Shown in pieces: positions 7,501-16,104 of a DNA stretch of 64,000 nucleotides. The stretch spans positions 558,001 to 622,000 of the forward strand of contig CANMUI010000001.1 in NCBI GenBank assembly GCA_947501045.1. Reading direction: 5' to 3'. The translations under genes were made by a program, and so were the position numbers. Source of the stretch: an uncultured Psychrobacter sp. (GTDB lineage Bacteria > Pseudomonadota > Gammaproteobacteria > Pseudomonadales > Moraxellaceae). Under the pieces are notes generated by a model that did no database searches, was not told where the DNA came from, and saw only the letters and a program-made list of their open reading frames with translations. Each line of letters begins with the position of its first letter. Position 1 is the first letter of the stretch.

Positions 7501-10160
7501 TTACCATTGCCGTGCCCAACAACTTAACTACTGAGCAAAAAGCGGCTATTAGTAATAGTTTTGTGGTGGCATTATCGGCAGCTGATGCTAGTGGTAATAT
7601 CGCTACGCAAACCGTCACTGTCAATACCGTTACGCCAACAGGTACTACAGAGAGCTTAAGCATTGGTGCAAACAAAGTAGTTAACACTCAAGGGGATACG
7701 TTTAAAGTCTTTGTACGCGTGACTGATAAGAAGGGTGGTGTCGTAGGCCGTGAAGTACGCTTGAACGTCGATGACCCCATTAAGACTGGCGTAAGCATTG
7801 CTAATGGCAAAGCCACGACTAACAATGATGGCGTCGCTAGTTTTGATCTTACACTCACAGATGGTGCTAATGTCAATCAAGCTACTTTAGAGGCTGGTAT
7901 TCGCTTAACTGCTACGACAACGACTGCTGAAAATGTTGAGTTGGAGCAAAACTACATTGTAGCTGTAGATTCTACCAGCATTGATAGCTATCAAATCCTA
8001 GCTTCTTCTGATAAACCTACTTTAAACACTGGTGGCGATCAAACTAGCGCTACTTTCCGCGTAACCGATAGCAGTGGTGGCATCTTGGTAGGGGTGCCTG
8101 TACAGTTAAGTATTGAAAACTTAGAAGCTAGCGGCGCCGCTCTATCTACGCCAAGCATAGTTACTACTGATGCTAGCGGTTTGATAAATGTTGGTGTATT
8201 ACTAACAGCCAATAATGTCAATGCACGCCTTAATCATAGCGTCGTTATTAATGCCAAAATCGTTACGCCGCAATATGACGAGGATGGCAATGTCAGTATG
8301 CAAGTGCGTGAAGAGAAGTCGTTAAGCTTATCAGCAGTTGGCACAGAGATTACGCTTGCCGCGACAGCAACTCAGCTTGCAGATGGTGGTAATACAACCA
8401 TTACTACTACGTTAGTAGATGGAGCGGGCTTGCCTATTGGCAATGCTAGTATGGAGCTGGTAAATAGTAACGGAGAAGTTATTACTAATGCTACTATTAC
8501 TGATGCTAATGGAGAAGCCAGCTTTAACGTTCGAGAAACTGCTTTAAACTTTGATAATAATGGTAATTTGCGAGTTTTTGCTAGGGCAGTAGGTGAGCGT
8601 CAGTTAATTACGCAGCGTAGTGCCAACAGTATCGACCTCGTCAAAATCTCACGTGCAGGTATCAGTTTTGTCGATATCAAAGAATTTTACGACGTAAATG
8701 AGCCTCAGACGGTCAGCATTCAAGTCCGTACTGATACCGCAGCGCAAGCGGCAGCTCTTATTGGTGAAGCAGTAGAGGTACAAACAACATTAGGTAGGTT
8801 TGCTAATAATACTGTTATCACCACTAAAAATATTACAGCTAGTAATGTAAACGGCAATATTATTACAGTCCCTGTTACTTTAGAGTCGCAATTTGCAGGT
8901 ACGGCTGTGTTGCAAGCAAGAGTGCTAAATATACTTAATAATGGTGCTAGTGGCGGGCTGAAGTACCAAACGACAGTAGATACTCGTTTTAGAGCGACAA
9001 CGCCTGCAAAAATGCTATTTCAAGCGGTAAAATCTGTCATTACACCAGGCGGTAGCACTGAAGTTGTTGCTACTGTTAAGGACAAAAACGATGTTCCTGT
9101 AGAAGGTCAAACGGTCGTCTTTAGTCGCAGTGCTGACTTATCAGCTGGCCGTCTATCTGCAGCTACTGCAGTAACCGATAGTAAAGGTGAGGCGCGTGTG
9201 ATGTATCTAGCAAACGCCAGCTCACCTATTGGCGGCGTAGTAATTAATGCCCGCTTATTAAATGACAACGCAGGAATTGGTACCAAAGAGGCAAAGATTA
9301 CGGTTTCAAAAGAAGCCGTTTATACAACTTTGGCGTTCAGTAATAAGTTGTCTTCTGATGATATCTATTACACGGTACAAGGCTCGATCTCTGTCATGGA
9401 TGGTTCGGGCCGTGCAGTCACCGATACCGAAGTATCAATTAAGTCTTATGCTATCGAGTACGCACAAGGCAGAGTATGTTTGTTAGATAGCAATATTTCT
9501 TATACGGACTTAGGTTTTATAAACAGTACCTTTACTGAACAAGTACCGATTATATTTGAGTCTACCTGGAAGCCTACAGAGGATCCTGATTACAATTACA
9601 CCTTAGATAAAGATGATGATATTAACAATAACGACCGTCTTGAGACTATCAATCCAGTCGCTATTATTGGTGGTCAAGTATCAGATGATGGTTATTCGTT
9701 TGTCACTGATAAAGAAGGTCGCGCTGACTTCCAGATCCGCTATCCTATTCGCTACTCGAACTGGGTTAAAGTACGCTTTGATGCTTCTACATTCTTAAAC
9801 GGTAGTGAAAACACACAAAGTATTAACTATGGTTTGCCATATCTAGCAGACGATCTGAGAGTTGAAGGATCGAACTTGTTTAACCCTTGGATAGGTGGTA
9901 GCAGTCCATTTGGTACTGGCGGAGCTACTTGTGTCAACAGTATGAGCGTAAGCGTTAATGATCAGACTAATAAAACCACCGTATCGTTATCCCCTTATCA
10001 ACCAGGCTACGCCGTTTCTATTAACGGTGTGCCTAGTAATCCTCCAAGCACAAGTACTGAATCCTTCTTTGTGGACTTTGATCAAGCATTTGATATAGGG
10101 TCTACAATTGATGTTAGTAATAATGGTTTTAGTTTCTCAAGAGTGCTTAAAGTTGATTAA
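4524..10160 (+). CDS. Giant Ig-like repeat lipoprotein (invasin/Big_1-like)
   Basis: A 1878-residue exported protein. Residues 1-27 form a lipoprotein signal peptide with lipobox LAGC (Cys27 would be lipidated), followed by a Gly-rich linker at about 50-65. From about residue 75 to 1500 there are roughly ten or more related units of 100-120 residues. Each ends in a strand such as VPNNLTAEQ or IDNNLSAAAR, with TTD.DG.A.F or similar before it. This is the pattern of bacterial Ig-like (Big_1/invasin) domains. The last 350 residues are different and non-repetitive, with an acidic DPDYNYTLDKDDD segment. Probably a surface-exposed stalk or adhesin; that role is inferred. No beta-barrel, LPXTG or sortase signal is visible. 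A terminator follows the gene, which appears monocistronic. Confidence 0.8.
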   Translation: MSYSSLPFTAKFFQLTSLTCALALAGCGGGGDGDTVDSIAPKPDLGIQQPGTGGTGGTGGGGNDNGDNQLPDAEPDFFLQKVTVTPNIIELSDQEVTFKATVKAVEKNSGGAVVDKDVSLQVKDSENNGVTIEGKSVQTTDSDGNAVYTLKLNPQAVDNEAELIKNGFTLVATANKATGEAVAPQELKVSVSKKGSGEGTQVIASKLSVKQSISTSSVSNNVLNPYGDTAVFSVEVKDERGALVPDVMVGLGIDPLDGVSISPASQITDGKGAVSFNLKIDNNLSAAARTELLKGITYAISIKEKSGATKKVTDRLKVAVPVSDYNLDITGNSKRMSAYGDTQNLIIIAAPKSSKVPTQIKDAKVKVKINNAPDGVSLSRETLVLNEKGQASVALIVAPTLDAKARTKLAEDGISYTVSLSEPNRSVTTKTSTSTVYVPTAQYKIYADESTKKQLSSSGDSAVISFRVNDSRGGVVAGQTVTAALPSDLAKAGLLTLEGSAEQVTGSKGEVSYTVRVPKNLTDAKKSQLEKAVAFVLVASIKEESGVSSSVQSESIKIGSDIGQSDITLTAKSVPAIVSVLDEQFKLQVTGKRKDGSAANARSVKLIINKGAGVTVVGNQQSTNDAGVATFTVKIDQSLTAAQRDQLIKSGISYTAVLTDEDGTQAKITQAIKVEQPDTNIEFASITTPTISELGGSGNINIRLTAKGNKAQAVANQKVDIQLGAKAQTYGVTIAQETATTDFNGDATFVVQIPDNLTAKQRADLKSVGINYQLFYVEKNITYNSAVQKVNIITPTVSLNILNATNNIDNQAGYILNNAGSDTRIQGQLNNQSSGDQVANQPIRFTFDNKSLASLLTVNGQIGSANITATTDDNGLVSFSIVVPNNLTAEQKEALNKQVLTATLTETLTGKQQQAKVKVQSKTAAISLLASAKKALNLNGGESQIEVIAKDSKGNIVEGQKVFLALPASIARQGVTLVSGGNQTTDNSGKATFTIAVPNNLTTEQKAAISNSFVVALSAADASGNIATQTVTVNTVTPTGTTESLSIGANKVVNTQGDTFKVFVRVTDKKGGVVGREVRLNVDDPIKTGVSIANGKATTNNDGVASFDLTLTDGANVNQATLEAGIRLTATTTTAENVELEQNYIVAVDSTSIDSYQILASSDKPTLNTGGDQTSATFRVTDSSGGILVGVPVQLSIENLEASGAALSTPSIVTTDASGLINVGVLLTANNVNARLNHSVVINAKIVTPQYDEDGNVSMQVREEKSLSLSAVGTEITLAATATQLADGGNTTITTTLVDGAGLPIGNASMELVNSNGEVITNATITDANGEASFNVRETALNFDNNGNLRVFARAVGERQLITQRSANSIDLVKISRAGISFVDIKEFYDVNEPQTVSIQVRTDTAAQAAALIGEAVEVQTTLGRFANNTVITTKNITASNVNGNIITVPVTLESQFAGTAVLQARVLNILNNGASGGLKYQTTVDTRFRATTPAKMLFQAVKSVITPGGSTEVVATVKDKNDVPVEGQTVVFSRSADLSAGRLSAATAVTDSKGEARVMYLANASSPIGGVVINARLLNDNAGIGTKEAKITVSKEAVYTTLAFSNKLSSDDIYYTVQGSISVMDGSGRAVTDTEVSIKSYAIEYAQGRVCLLDSNISYTDLGFINSTFTEQVPIIFESTWKPTEDPDYNYTLDKDDDINNNDRLETINPVAIIGGQVSDDGYSFVTDKEGRADFQIRYPIRYSNWVKVRFDASTFLNGSENTQSINYGLPYLADDLRVEGSNLFNPWIGGSSPFGTGGATCVNSMSVSVNDQTNKTTVSLSPYQPGYAVSINGVPSNPPSTSTESFFVDFDQAFDIGSTIDVSNNGFSFSRVLKVD

Positions 10161-10206
10161 TACATAAGCGGTAACTGTTTTACAAGAAACCTTGTGATAA
10201 TAAACC

Positions 10207-10243
10207 AACCCCTGTAAGTTAAATACAATTTACAGGGGTTTTT
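10207..10243 (+). terminator. Rho-independent terminator after Ig-repeat gene
   Basis: Stem AACCCCTGTAA pairing with TTACAGGGGTT around a 12-base loop, followed by T residues. It lies about 47 bases beyond the stop codon of the giant lipoprotein gene. Confidence 0.88.
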
Positions 10244-10413
10244 ACATCAGTCATTATCCGTACTAATGTCCGTACTAAATAGTGTCCAGTCTCGTTCGCA
10301 AAATAACTCAAAAGCGACTAAAATAGCCGATTTACTATATTGTCAATAAGTTTCCAACTTTACGACTTATTAGTAGCAAATAGTTTCGGCTTTATTTCTT
10401 AATTGGACGCACT

Positions 10414-11325
10414 ATGTCAGACACTACTAATTTATCTAATATTCCATCTAGCTTTACATCTGACGACACTGCCATCGATACCGCTACGCTATTAATAAAA
10501 TGCCGTGATCAGGCTGGTATTGTGCAAGCGGTATCTGAATTTATCCATCGTTATAGCGGTAATATTATCTCTCTTGATCAGTATTCTACTGCTCACGAGG
10601 GTGGCCAGTACTTTATGCGTTTGGAGTTTGTTTTAGAAGGTCTGAGTGAGATCATTGATAACTTTGAGGCCAGCTTTTCCCATACCGTTGCCAAACGCTA
10701 TGATATGACTTGGCGCTTGCACGATAATATGATCAAAACCAAGGTTGGTATATTGGTCTCCAAATTTGATCACGCCCTACTAGATCTTCTATGGCGGCAT
10801 CAGCGCGGACTGCTAGATTGTCAGATTACATCAGTGGTTAGCAATCATGAAGACTTGCGCCAAGCGGTCGAGAACTTCGGCATCCCGTTTCATCATGTGC
10901 CCGTTAATAAAGACAACAAGGCTGAAGCAGAAGCTCGAATTCATGAGCGCCTAGCGGATAATGATTTATTGGTATTAGCGCGCTACATGCAAATATTGTC
11001 AGCAGACTTTGTTGCGCGCTGGCCGATGCAGATTATCAATATTCATCACTCATTTTTGCCAGCCTTTGTAGGCGCTGATCCGTATCGTCAGGCTTACGAT
11101 AAAGGCGTCAAGCTTATCGGGGCGACAGCGCACTATGTGACAGCCGATCTTGATCAGGGGCCCATCATTGAGCAGGATGTACACCGCGTGACCCATAAGC
11201 AAAGCGTTGTAGAGCTGCGAGCGATTGGACGCGATATTGAGCGTAACGTGCTGGCGCGGGCGGTAAACTGGCATGTACAAAACAGAGTAATTGTGACGGG
11301 TAATAAAACGGTGGTTTTTAATTAA
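10414..11325 (+). CDS. purU: Formyltetrahydrofolate deformylase
   Basis: Hydrolyses 10-formyltetrahydrofolate to formate and tetrahydrofolate, balancing one-carbon pools and feeding formate to purine synthesis. Residues 25-105 form an ACT-type regulatory domain (LLIKCRDQAGIVQAVSEFI). The rest is a formyltransferase-like domain with the block IINIHHSFLPAFVGADPY and the catalytic Asp in TADLDQGPIIEQDV. Length 303 is slightly above the usual 280-290 because of a Ser/Thr-rich N-terminal extension of about 20 residues. The upstream terminator isolates it from the lipoprotein gene, and it converges with the cytochrome-assembly-like gene. Confidence 0.96.
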   Translation: MSDTTNLSNIPSSFTSDDTAIDTATLLIKCRDQAGIVQAVSEFIHRYSGNIISLDQYSTAHEGGQYFMRLEFVLEGLSEIIDNFEASFSHTVAKRYDMTWRLHDNMIKTKVGILVSKFDHALLDLLWRHQRGLLDCQITSVVSNHEDLRQAVENFGIPFHHVPVNKDNKAEAEARIHERLADNDLLVLARYMQILSADFVARWPMQIINIHHSFLPAFVGADPYRQAYDKGVKLIGATAHYVTADLDQGPIIEQDVHRVTHKQSVVELRAIGRDIERNVLARAVNWHVQNRVIVTGNKTVVFN

Positions 11326-11333
11326 AACATGAT

Positions 11334-12131
11334 CTATAACACCAACTCTAAAACAAACTTACTGCCCACAAAACCAATAGCCAGTAGAATGAAAGCGTAA
11401 ATGGTCATATTGGCCGCGCGTTTGCCACGCCAGCCGGCGCGCCAATTACCCAGCAATAACAATCCAAATAGCAGCCAGGACAAAACGCTAAATACGGTTT
11501 TGTGAGCGATGTGCTGCGCCAGTAAATCCTCTACATAAATAAAGCCTAGCCCAAGAGCAATACTAAGCAATATAAAGCCTACCAATATCATATCGAATAA
11601 CAAGCTCTCCATACTTTGTAACGGAGGCAGTTTATTAACCCAAAAGCGGTGCATAGTCTTGTGCTTAAGTTCACGAATTTGCAGTCGCAAAAATAGCGCT
11701 TGTACCGTTGCCATCAAGAGCACACAATAGGCGGCAAACGATAGTATAATATGTGCCTCAAGACCGACACTAACATCAGTCATTGGCTGGTAAGGCGCGC
11801 GGCCGATATAACCGATGGTCATACCGACGAACGCCGTTGGTGCCGCCAAAATACCTAAGCTGACAATAGGACGATATAAAGAAAACAGTACGTAAAAGAA
11901 CAAGAAAAATAAGCTAATTAGACTAAGGACATTAAATAGATTAAAATTTAGTCCATATAAGGTGAAGATGTAGGGGTATAGCAGTGCTGCATGTGCCAGC
12001 ATCCCTATTAACAATAAGACCAAATTAACGTCCTTTCGGATCATTCTATTGGCAGTTAGTGACCACGCGATATAGATGCCAACCGCGATATAGGCCGCAC
12101 TAGCTATCATAAATGCAAGTAACACAGGCAA
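11334..12131 (-). CDS. ypjD: YpjD/CcsA-like inner membrane protein
   Basis: A 265-residue polytopic membrane protein with about eight hydrophobic helices, related to the cytochrome c assembly (CcsA/CcmC) family but shorter. The blocks SVGLEAHIILSFAAYCVL and SLLFDMILVGFILLSIALG, with His residues in the membrane region, correspond to the family's proposed haem-ligand sites. In many proteobacteria this gene sits next to and divergent from ffh, as it does here, which supports the assignment. The cellular role is unsettled; haem handling is an inference from the family. Confidence 0.8.
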   Translation of the reverse strand: MPVLLAFMIASAAYIAVGIYIAWSLTANRMIRKDVNLVLLLIGMLAHAALLYPYIFTLYGLNFNLFNVLSLISLFFLFFYVLFSLYRPIVSLGILAAPTAFVGMTIGYIGRAPYQPMTDVSVGLEAHIILSFAAYCVLLMATVQALFLRLQIRELKHKTMHRFWVNKLPPLQSMESLLFDMILVGFILLSIALGLGFIYVEDLLAQHIAHKTVFSVLSWLLFGLLLLGNWRAGWRGKRAANMTIYAFILLAIGFVGSKFVLELVL

Positions 12132-12575
12132 GCCTCGTTGAATATCATGACGCTATAGTGTAGCTGTTACAGCTAAGAGCGCTTAAGTTGATGCTAAAAT
12201 GATATGATTAGAATAAGCGTTCAATTTATCATAAAATACAGACTAATTGAGAATCATCTTCATTACTATCATAATGATACTACTCATCATGATACTATGA
12301 CTAAAAAATATTTGTTGGCTAAGAGAGTTATATTTTAAGCGTAACTATAGAATGGTTGAATGAGATTAGCGTACTTAACAGCGTGTGTTGCCTATAACAG
12401 CAACCAAATAGTAAAAACCAAAAATTAGCGGTCACTGTAAATAGTAGCAACCGCAAGTCTAGAACCTGTAGATGTACCATTATAAACGACGACTCTATAG
12501 AACCTAACGTTATACACTAATAAAATATTTATTAAATAAACCATTAACTGAATACATTATTAACAGAGAGCTATT
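12132..12575. other. 444-bp divergent intergenic region upstream of ffh
   Basis: AT-rich gap between the ypjD-like gene (minus) and ffh (plus), presumably holding both promoters. Around 12250-12300 short imperfect repeats of ATCATAATGATACTA type occur. I found no RNA gene, ORF or clear operator in it. Confidence 0.45.
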
Positions 12576-14120
12576 ATGTTTGATACCTTAACCGAACGTT
12601 TATCAATGAGTTTGCGCAATATCGTCGGTACCGGTCAGCTGACTGAAGACAATATTAAAGACACTTTGCGTGAAGTGCGTATGGCACTACTTGAGGCCGA
12701 CGTCGCCTTGCCAGTAACCCGTGATTTCGTCAAGCGCGTCAAAGAGCAAGCGCTCGGGGCTGAAGTGCTCAAAGAGCTAGCGCCCGGACAAGCCTTTGTC
12801 AAAATCGTTCACGATGAGCTGACCGAGATGATGGGCAGCGCCAATCAGCAGCTTGAGATGACCGGTAAGCCGCCAGTGGTCTATTTACTGGCAGGTTTGC
12901 AAGGTGCCGGTAAAACTACGACTGCGGGCAAATTAGCCAAATACTTGCAAGAGCGCCAAAAGAAAAAGGTCATGCTGGTCTCCGCTGACGTTTATCGTCC
13001 TGCGGCTATCAAACAGCTTGAGCAAGTAGCGGGGCAAGTAAACGCCAAGTTTGTCAACTCAAGCGTCGATGAGAACCCAATCGATATTGCGCGCCGGGCG
13101 ATTGAAGAGGCCAAAATTCAGTATCAGGACATTTTGATTATTGATACGGCTGGCCGCTTAGCTATCGACGATATGATGATGGATGAGATCAAAGCCTTGA
13201 CCGCAGCGGTTAATCCTTCTGAAACCTTATTTGTCGTTGATGCGATGACGGGGCAAGATGCGGCTAATACCGCTAAAGCCTTTAACGATGCGTTGCCATT
13301 GACTGGTGTTATTTTAACCAAAACGGATGGTGATGCACGCGGCGGCGCGGCATTATCAGTGCGGGCGATTACCGGTAAGCCTATTAAGTTCTTAGGTCGC
13401 GGCGAAAAGTTAGACGCGCTTGAATTGTTCCACCCTGAGCGTATTGCTCAGCGTATCCTTGGTATGGGTGATGTCCTAAGCTTGGTTGAAGAGGTCGAGC
13501 AAAAGATTGATCGCGATAAAGCTGAAAAAATGGCTAAGAAGATGCAAAAGGGCGGAGATTTCGACCTTGAGGATCTATTAACCCAGTTTCAGCAGATGAA
13601 AAACATGGGCGGTATGTCAGGCTTTTTAGATAAAATGCCGGGTATGGGCGGCTCTGATATGCAAAAAGCGGTCGAAGAGGCCAAACCTGAAGAGAAGGTC
13701 AAGGAGATGGAGGCTTTGATCAACTCCATGACCCCCTTTGAGCGTCAAAATCCAGACAAGATCAACCCTAGCCGTAAACGCCGTATCGCCGCAGGTTCTG
13801 GCAGAGAGATTCAAGACGTCAACCGTTTGCTCAAGCAGCATAAGCAAATGGCAAAAATGATGAAAATGATCTCAAAACCTGAGGGTATTAGTAAAATGAT
13901 GAAGTCTATGCAAGGTTTGATGGGCGGCGGCGCAGCTGGGGGCGGCGGTGGTCCTTTATTTGGCGGCGGCCAGCAAGGCGGTGTCAAAGACGTGAACCCT
14001 GAACAAATGGCTAAGCAAATGGGGCTCGATCCCAACAACTTGCCAAGCAAAGACGAGGTGCAAAAGCAGATGCAAGAAATGCAAAATCAGGGACCAAAAA
14101 AGTTTAAAACACGTTTTTAA
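12576..14120 (+). CDS. ffh: Signal recognition particle protein Ffh
   Basis: SRP54-type GTPase that binds 4.5S RNA and signal peptides and targets inner membrane proteins to FtsY. The N domain (1-85) is followed by the GTPase domain with GLQGAGKTTTAGKLA, the DVYRPAAIKQL block, DTAGR and TKTDGDARGG. The Met-rich M domain spans about 325-514, with repeated MKNMGGM, KQMAKMMKM and a Gly-rich stretch near 450-470. Ends in GPKKFKTRF. Length 514 is slightly longer than the 450-460 of other species because of the expanded Gly/Met/Gln-rich tail. A terminator follows immediately. Confidence 0.98.
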   Translation: MFDTLTERLSMSLRNIVGTGQLTEDNIKDTLREVRMALLEADVALPVTRDFVKRVKEQALGAEVLKELAPGQAFVKIVHDELTEMMGSANQQLEMTGKPPVVYLLAGLQGAGKTTTAGKLAKYLQERQKKKVMLVSADVYRPAAIKQLEQVAGQVNAKFVNSSVDENPIDIARRAIEEAKIQYQDILIIDTAGRLAIDDMMMDEIKALTAAVNPSETLFVVDAMTGQDAANTAKAFNDALPLTGVILTKTDGDARGGAALSVRAITGKPIKFLGRGEKLDALELFHPERIAQRILGMGDVLSLVEEVEQKIDRDKAEKMAKKMQKGGDFDLEDLLTQFQQMKNMGGMSGFLDKMPGMGGSDMQKAVEEAKPEEKVKEMEALINSMTPFERQNPDKINPSRKRRIAAGSGREIQDVNRLLKQHKQMAKMMKMISKPEGISKMMKSMQGLMGGGAAGGGGGPLFGGGQQGGVKDVNPEQMAKQMGLDPNNLPSKDEVQKQMQEMQNQGPKKFKTRF

Positions 14121-14138
14121 TCAGTGTATCGTAAAAAT

Positions 14139-14175
14139 AAAAATCCCAAAACTGCTATCAGCTTTGGGATTTTTT
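14139..14175 (+). terminator. Rho-independent terminator after ffh
   Basis: Stem AAATCCCAAA / TTTGGGATTT with a 12-base loop and a T run, starting about 20 bases after the ffh stop codon. Confidence 0.9.
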
Positions 14176-14256
14176 ATAACGGTTGTGCTTTTATAACTAT
14201 TGTACTTTTATAACTATTGTACTTTTATAACTATTGTACTTTTATAACTATTGTAT
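14172..14256 (+). repeat. 17-bp direct tandem repeat, five units
   Basis: Five head-to-tail copies of TTTTATAACTATTGTAC. The three central copies (14189-14239) are identical. The first differs at a few positions (ACGGTTGTGC end) and the last ends in T. The array starts inside the T run of the ffh terminator and lies upstream of tsaB. It could expand or contract by slippage. No function can be assigned. Confidence 0.9.
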
Positions 14257-14391
14257 TGTTATAACAGCTAGGCTGTTGCCGCTATTGCCTCTAAAGCTTT
14301 TATGTTATGAAAAACGTAGCACTCAATAAAGTTATATACATAAATGCTATCATAGCGCTATTTTGTCAAATCAGTAGATTTAATCGAGGTC

Positions 14392-15114
14392 ATGATGTTT
14401 TTAGCTATGGATACCGTATTTGATCAGTGTTCGGTGGCGATATTAGATGCTTCAGGTCAGGTCATATCTAATCATACCGAAAAGGGTAAACGGCAGCAAA
14501 CCCAGCAGATTCTACCCATGATTGATATAGCGTTGTCTGAGAGTCAACTAAAACTTGCTGATATACAAGCGCTGATATTTAATCGCGGCCCTGGCGCTTT
14601 TAGTGGTATTCGCATTAATACTGCAGTGGTGCAAGCCTTGTCCGTCGCTCACGATCTACCCTGCGTCGGTGTGTCAAGCTTGCAAGCTATCGCCCAAAAA
14701 GCTTATCAACAATATGGTTTGACAGAAGTATATAGCGCTCTTGATGCGCGCATGCAGCAAGTCTATTTTGGTCATTATAAATTGCAAACACAGTTGCTGG
14801 ATGAGTTAGCTAAAGATCCTACTAGTCTCGCTATGGAACCTGTAGTTTTAGAAGGTCATGAAAGTACTGAGCAGCTGCTGGATTACGATAGTCAAACTAA
14901 ACTAACTATTCCCGTTGTCGGTAACGGTGCAGCCTTGCTAAGTTTACATAAAGACCAGAAGCTTTATGAAGACAGTTGGCCTGATGCTACTATCATTGGA
15001 CAATTGGGTGTCATACAATTTGCAGCGTCTGGCGGTACGGGCGCTGCAGAGGCATTACCAAAATATCTGCGTAACCAAGCATGGAAAACCTTAAAAGAAC
15101 AAGGCAAGACCTAG
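14392..15114 (+). CDS. tsaB: tRNA threonylcarbamoyladenosine biosynthesis protein TsaB
   Basis: Non-catalytic ASKHA-fold partner of TsaD in the complex that attaches threonylcarbamoyl to A37 of ANN-decoding tRNAs. The N-terminal nucleotide-fold strand MFLAMDTVFDQCSVAILD and the NRGPGAFSGIRI loop are diagnostic of TsaB. Later parts (VYSALDARMQQVYFG) also match. Length 240 is normal. Two adjacent ATG codons exist; GAGGTC lies upstream, and the second ATG gives the more typical start MFLAMD. TsaC, TsaD and TsaE genes are not in this window. Confidence 0.94.
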   Translation: MMFLAMDTVFDQCSVAILDASGQVISNHTEKGKRQQTQQILPMIDIALSESQLKLADIQALIFNRGPGAFSGIRINTAVVQALSVAHDLPCVGVSSLQAIAQKAYQQYGLTEVYSALDARMQQVYFGHYKLQTQLLDELAKDPTSLAMEPVVLEGHESTEQLLDYDSQTKLTIPVVGNGAALLSLHKDQKLYEDSWPDATIIGQLGVIQFAASGGTGAAEALPKYLRNQAWKTLKEQGKT

Positions 15115-15258
15115 TACTTGCTTTATAGCATTAGCGTTGTACTTTAGGTGTGACTTTAAAAAAATTAAATACAGAGCACTAAAAGTGCACAAACTATTAA
15201 AAACAAAGACAAGGCAGCTGATAATTCTGTTTTTGAGTCTTTTGTTAGGAATGCGATT

Positions 15259-16101
15259 GTGGATATACTTTTATTAATTCAAGCCGTTATCATGGGTATC
15301 GTCGAGGGTATCACTGAATTTTTACCGATATCTAGTACCGGCTATTTGATTCTATCTGCCGACATAATGGGATTTTGGACAAAAGAGAAAGTTGATTTAT
15401 TCGTAGTGGTGATTCAGCTAGGGGCTATCTTAGCGGTCATTTATGACTACTGGGGACGATTATGGCAAGCCCTTATGGGGTTACTCACTGGCAAAGCTGA
15501 GGGCATGAATAATCCAAGGCAGTTGGGGTTAAGTTTAATTGTTGCCACTATTCCGGTTATGATCGTCGGCTTTACTTTTGCTGATGAGATCAAGCGGTAT
15601 TTATTTAACCCTATTACGGTTGCCATCATGCTCATTATCGGTGGTCTGCTGATCTTTTATGTCGAGAACCGTCCCAAAGCTATTATTGCTCAAGAGGCTG
15701 AAGATGTAAGCCTAAAAACGGCACTGATGATTGGTCTGTTTCAGTGCTTAGCTTTGATACCCGGAACTTCACGTTCAGGATCGACGATTATAAGTGCCTT
15801 ATGGCTTGGCGTCTCGCGTAAAGCGTCAGCGGAATTTTCCTTCTTTTTGGGTATTCCGGTCATTATCGGTGCAGGTCTACTTGATTTGCTCAAACACCGT
15901 GAGGTTTTGACCACTAGCGAGGACTGGTTGGTATTAGGCGTAGGTACGGTGGTATCCTTTATTGTGGCGCTCCTCTGTATTCGCTGGCTTGTAGCTTGGG
16001 TCAGTCGCCGTGATTTTAAAATCTTTGCTTGGCTACGTATCATTACCGGTATTATTGTATTAGTAGCCGCATGGGTTTTTGGCTATCAGATGGCAGGGTA
16101 G
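15259..16101 (+). CDS. uppP: Undecaprenyl-diphosphatase (BacA type)
   Basis: Integral membrane phosphatase that recycles undecaprenyl pyrophosphate to the carrier lipid for peptidoglycan and other glycans; confers bacitracin resistance when abundant. Signatures are GIVEGITEFLPISSTGYLIL near the N-terminus and the second conserved loop PGTSRSGSTIISALWLGVSR, with about eight TM helices over 280 residues. The start is GTG at 15259 with TTAGGA upstream; a nearby ATG at 15251 is out of frame. The stop is three bases before the rsmJ start, so the two are co-transcribed. Confidence 0.97.
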   Translation: MDILLLIQAVIMGIVEGITEFLPISSTGYLILSADIMGFWTKEKVDLFVVVIQLGAILAVIYDYWGRLWQALMGLLTGKAEGMNNPRQLGLSLIVATIPVMIVGFTFADEIKRYLFNPITVAIMLIIGGLLIFYVENRPKAIIAQEAEDVSLKTALMIGLFQCLALIPGTSRSGSTIISALWLGVSRKASAEFSFFLGIPVIIGAGLLDLLKHREVLTTSEDWLVLGVGTVVSFIVALLCIRWLVAWVSRRDFKIFAWLRIITGIIVLVAAWVFGYQMAG

Positions 16102-16104
16102 AAA

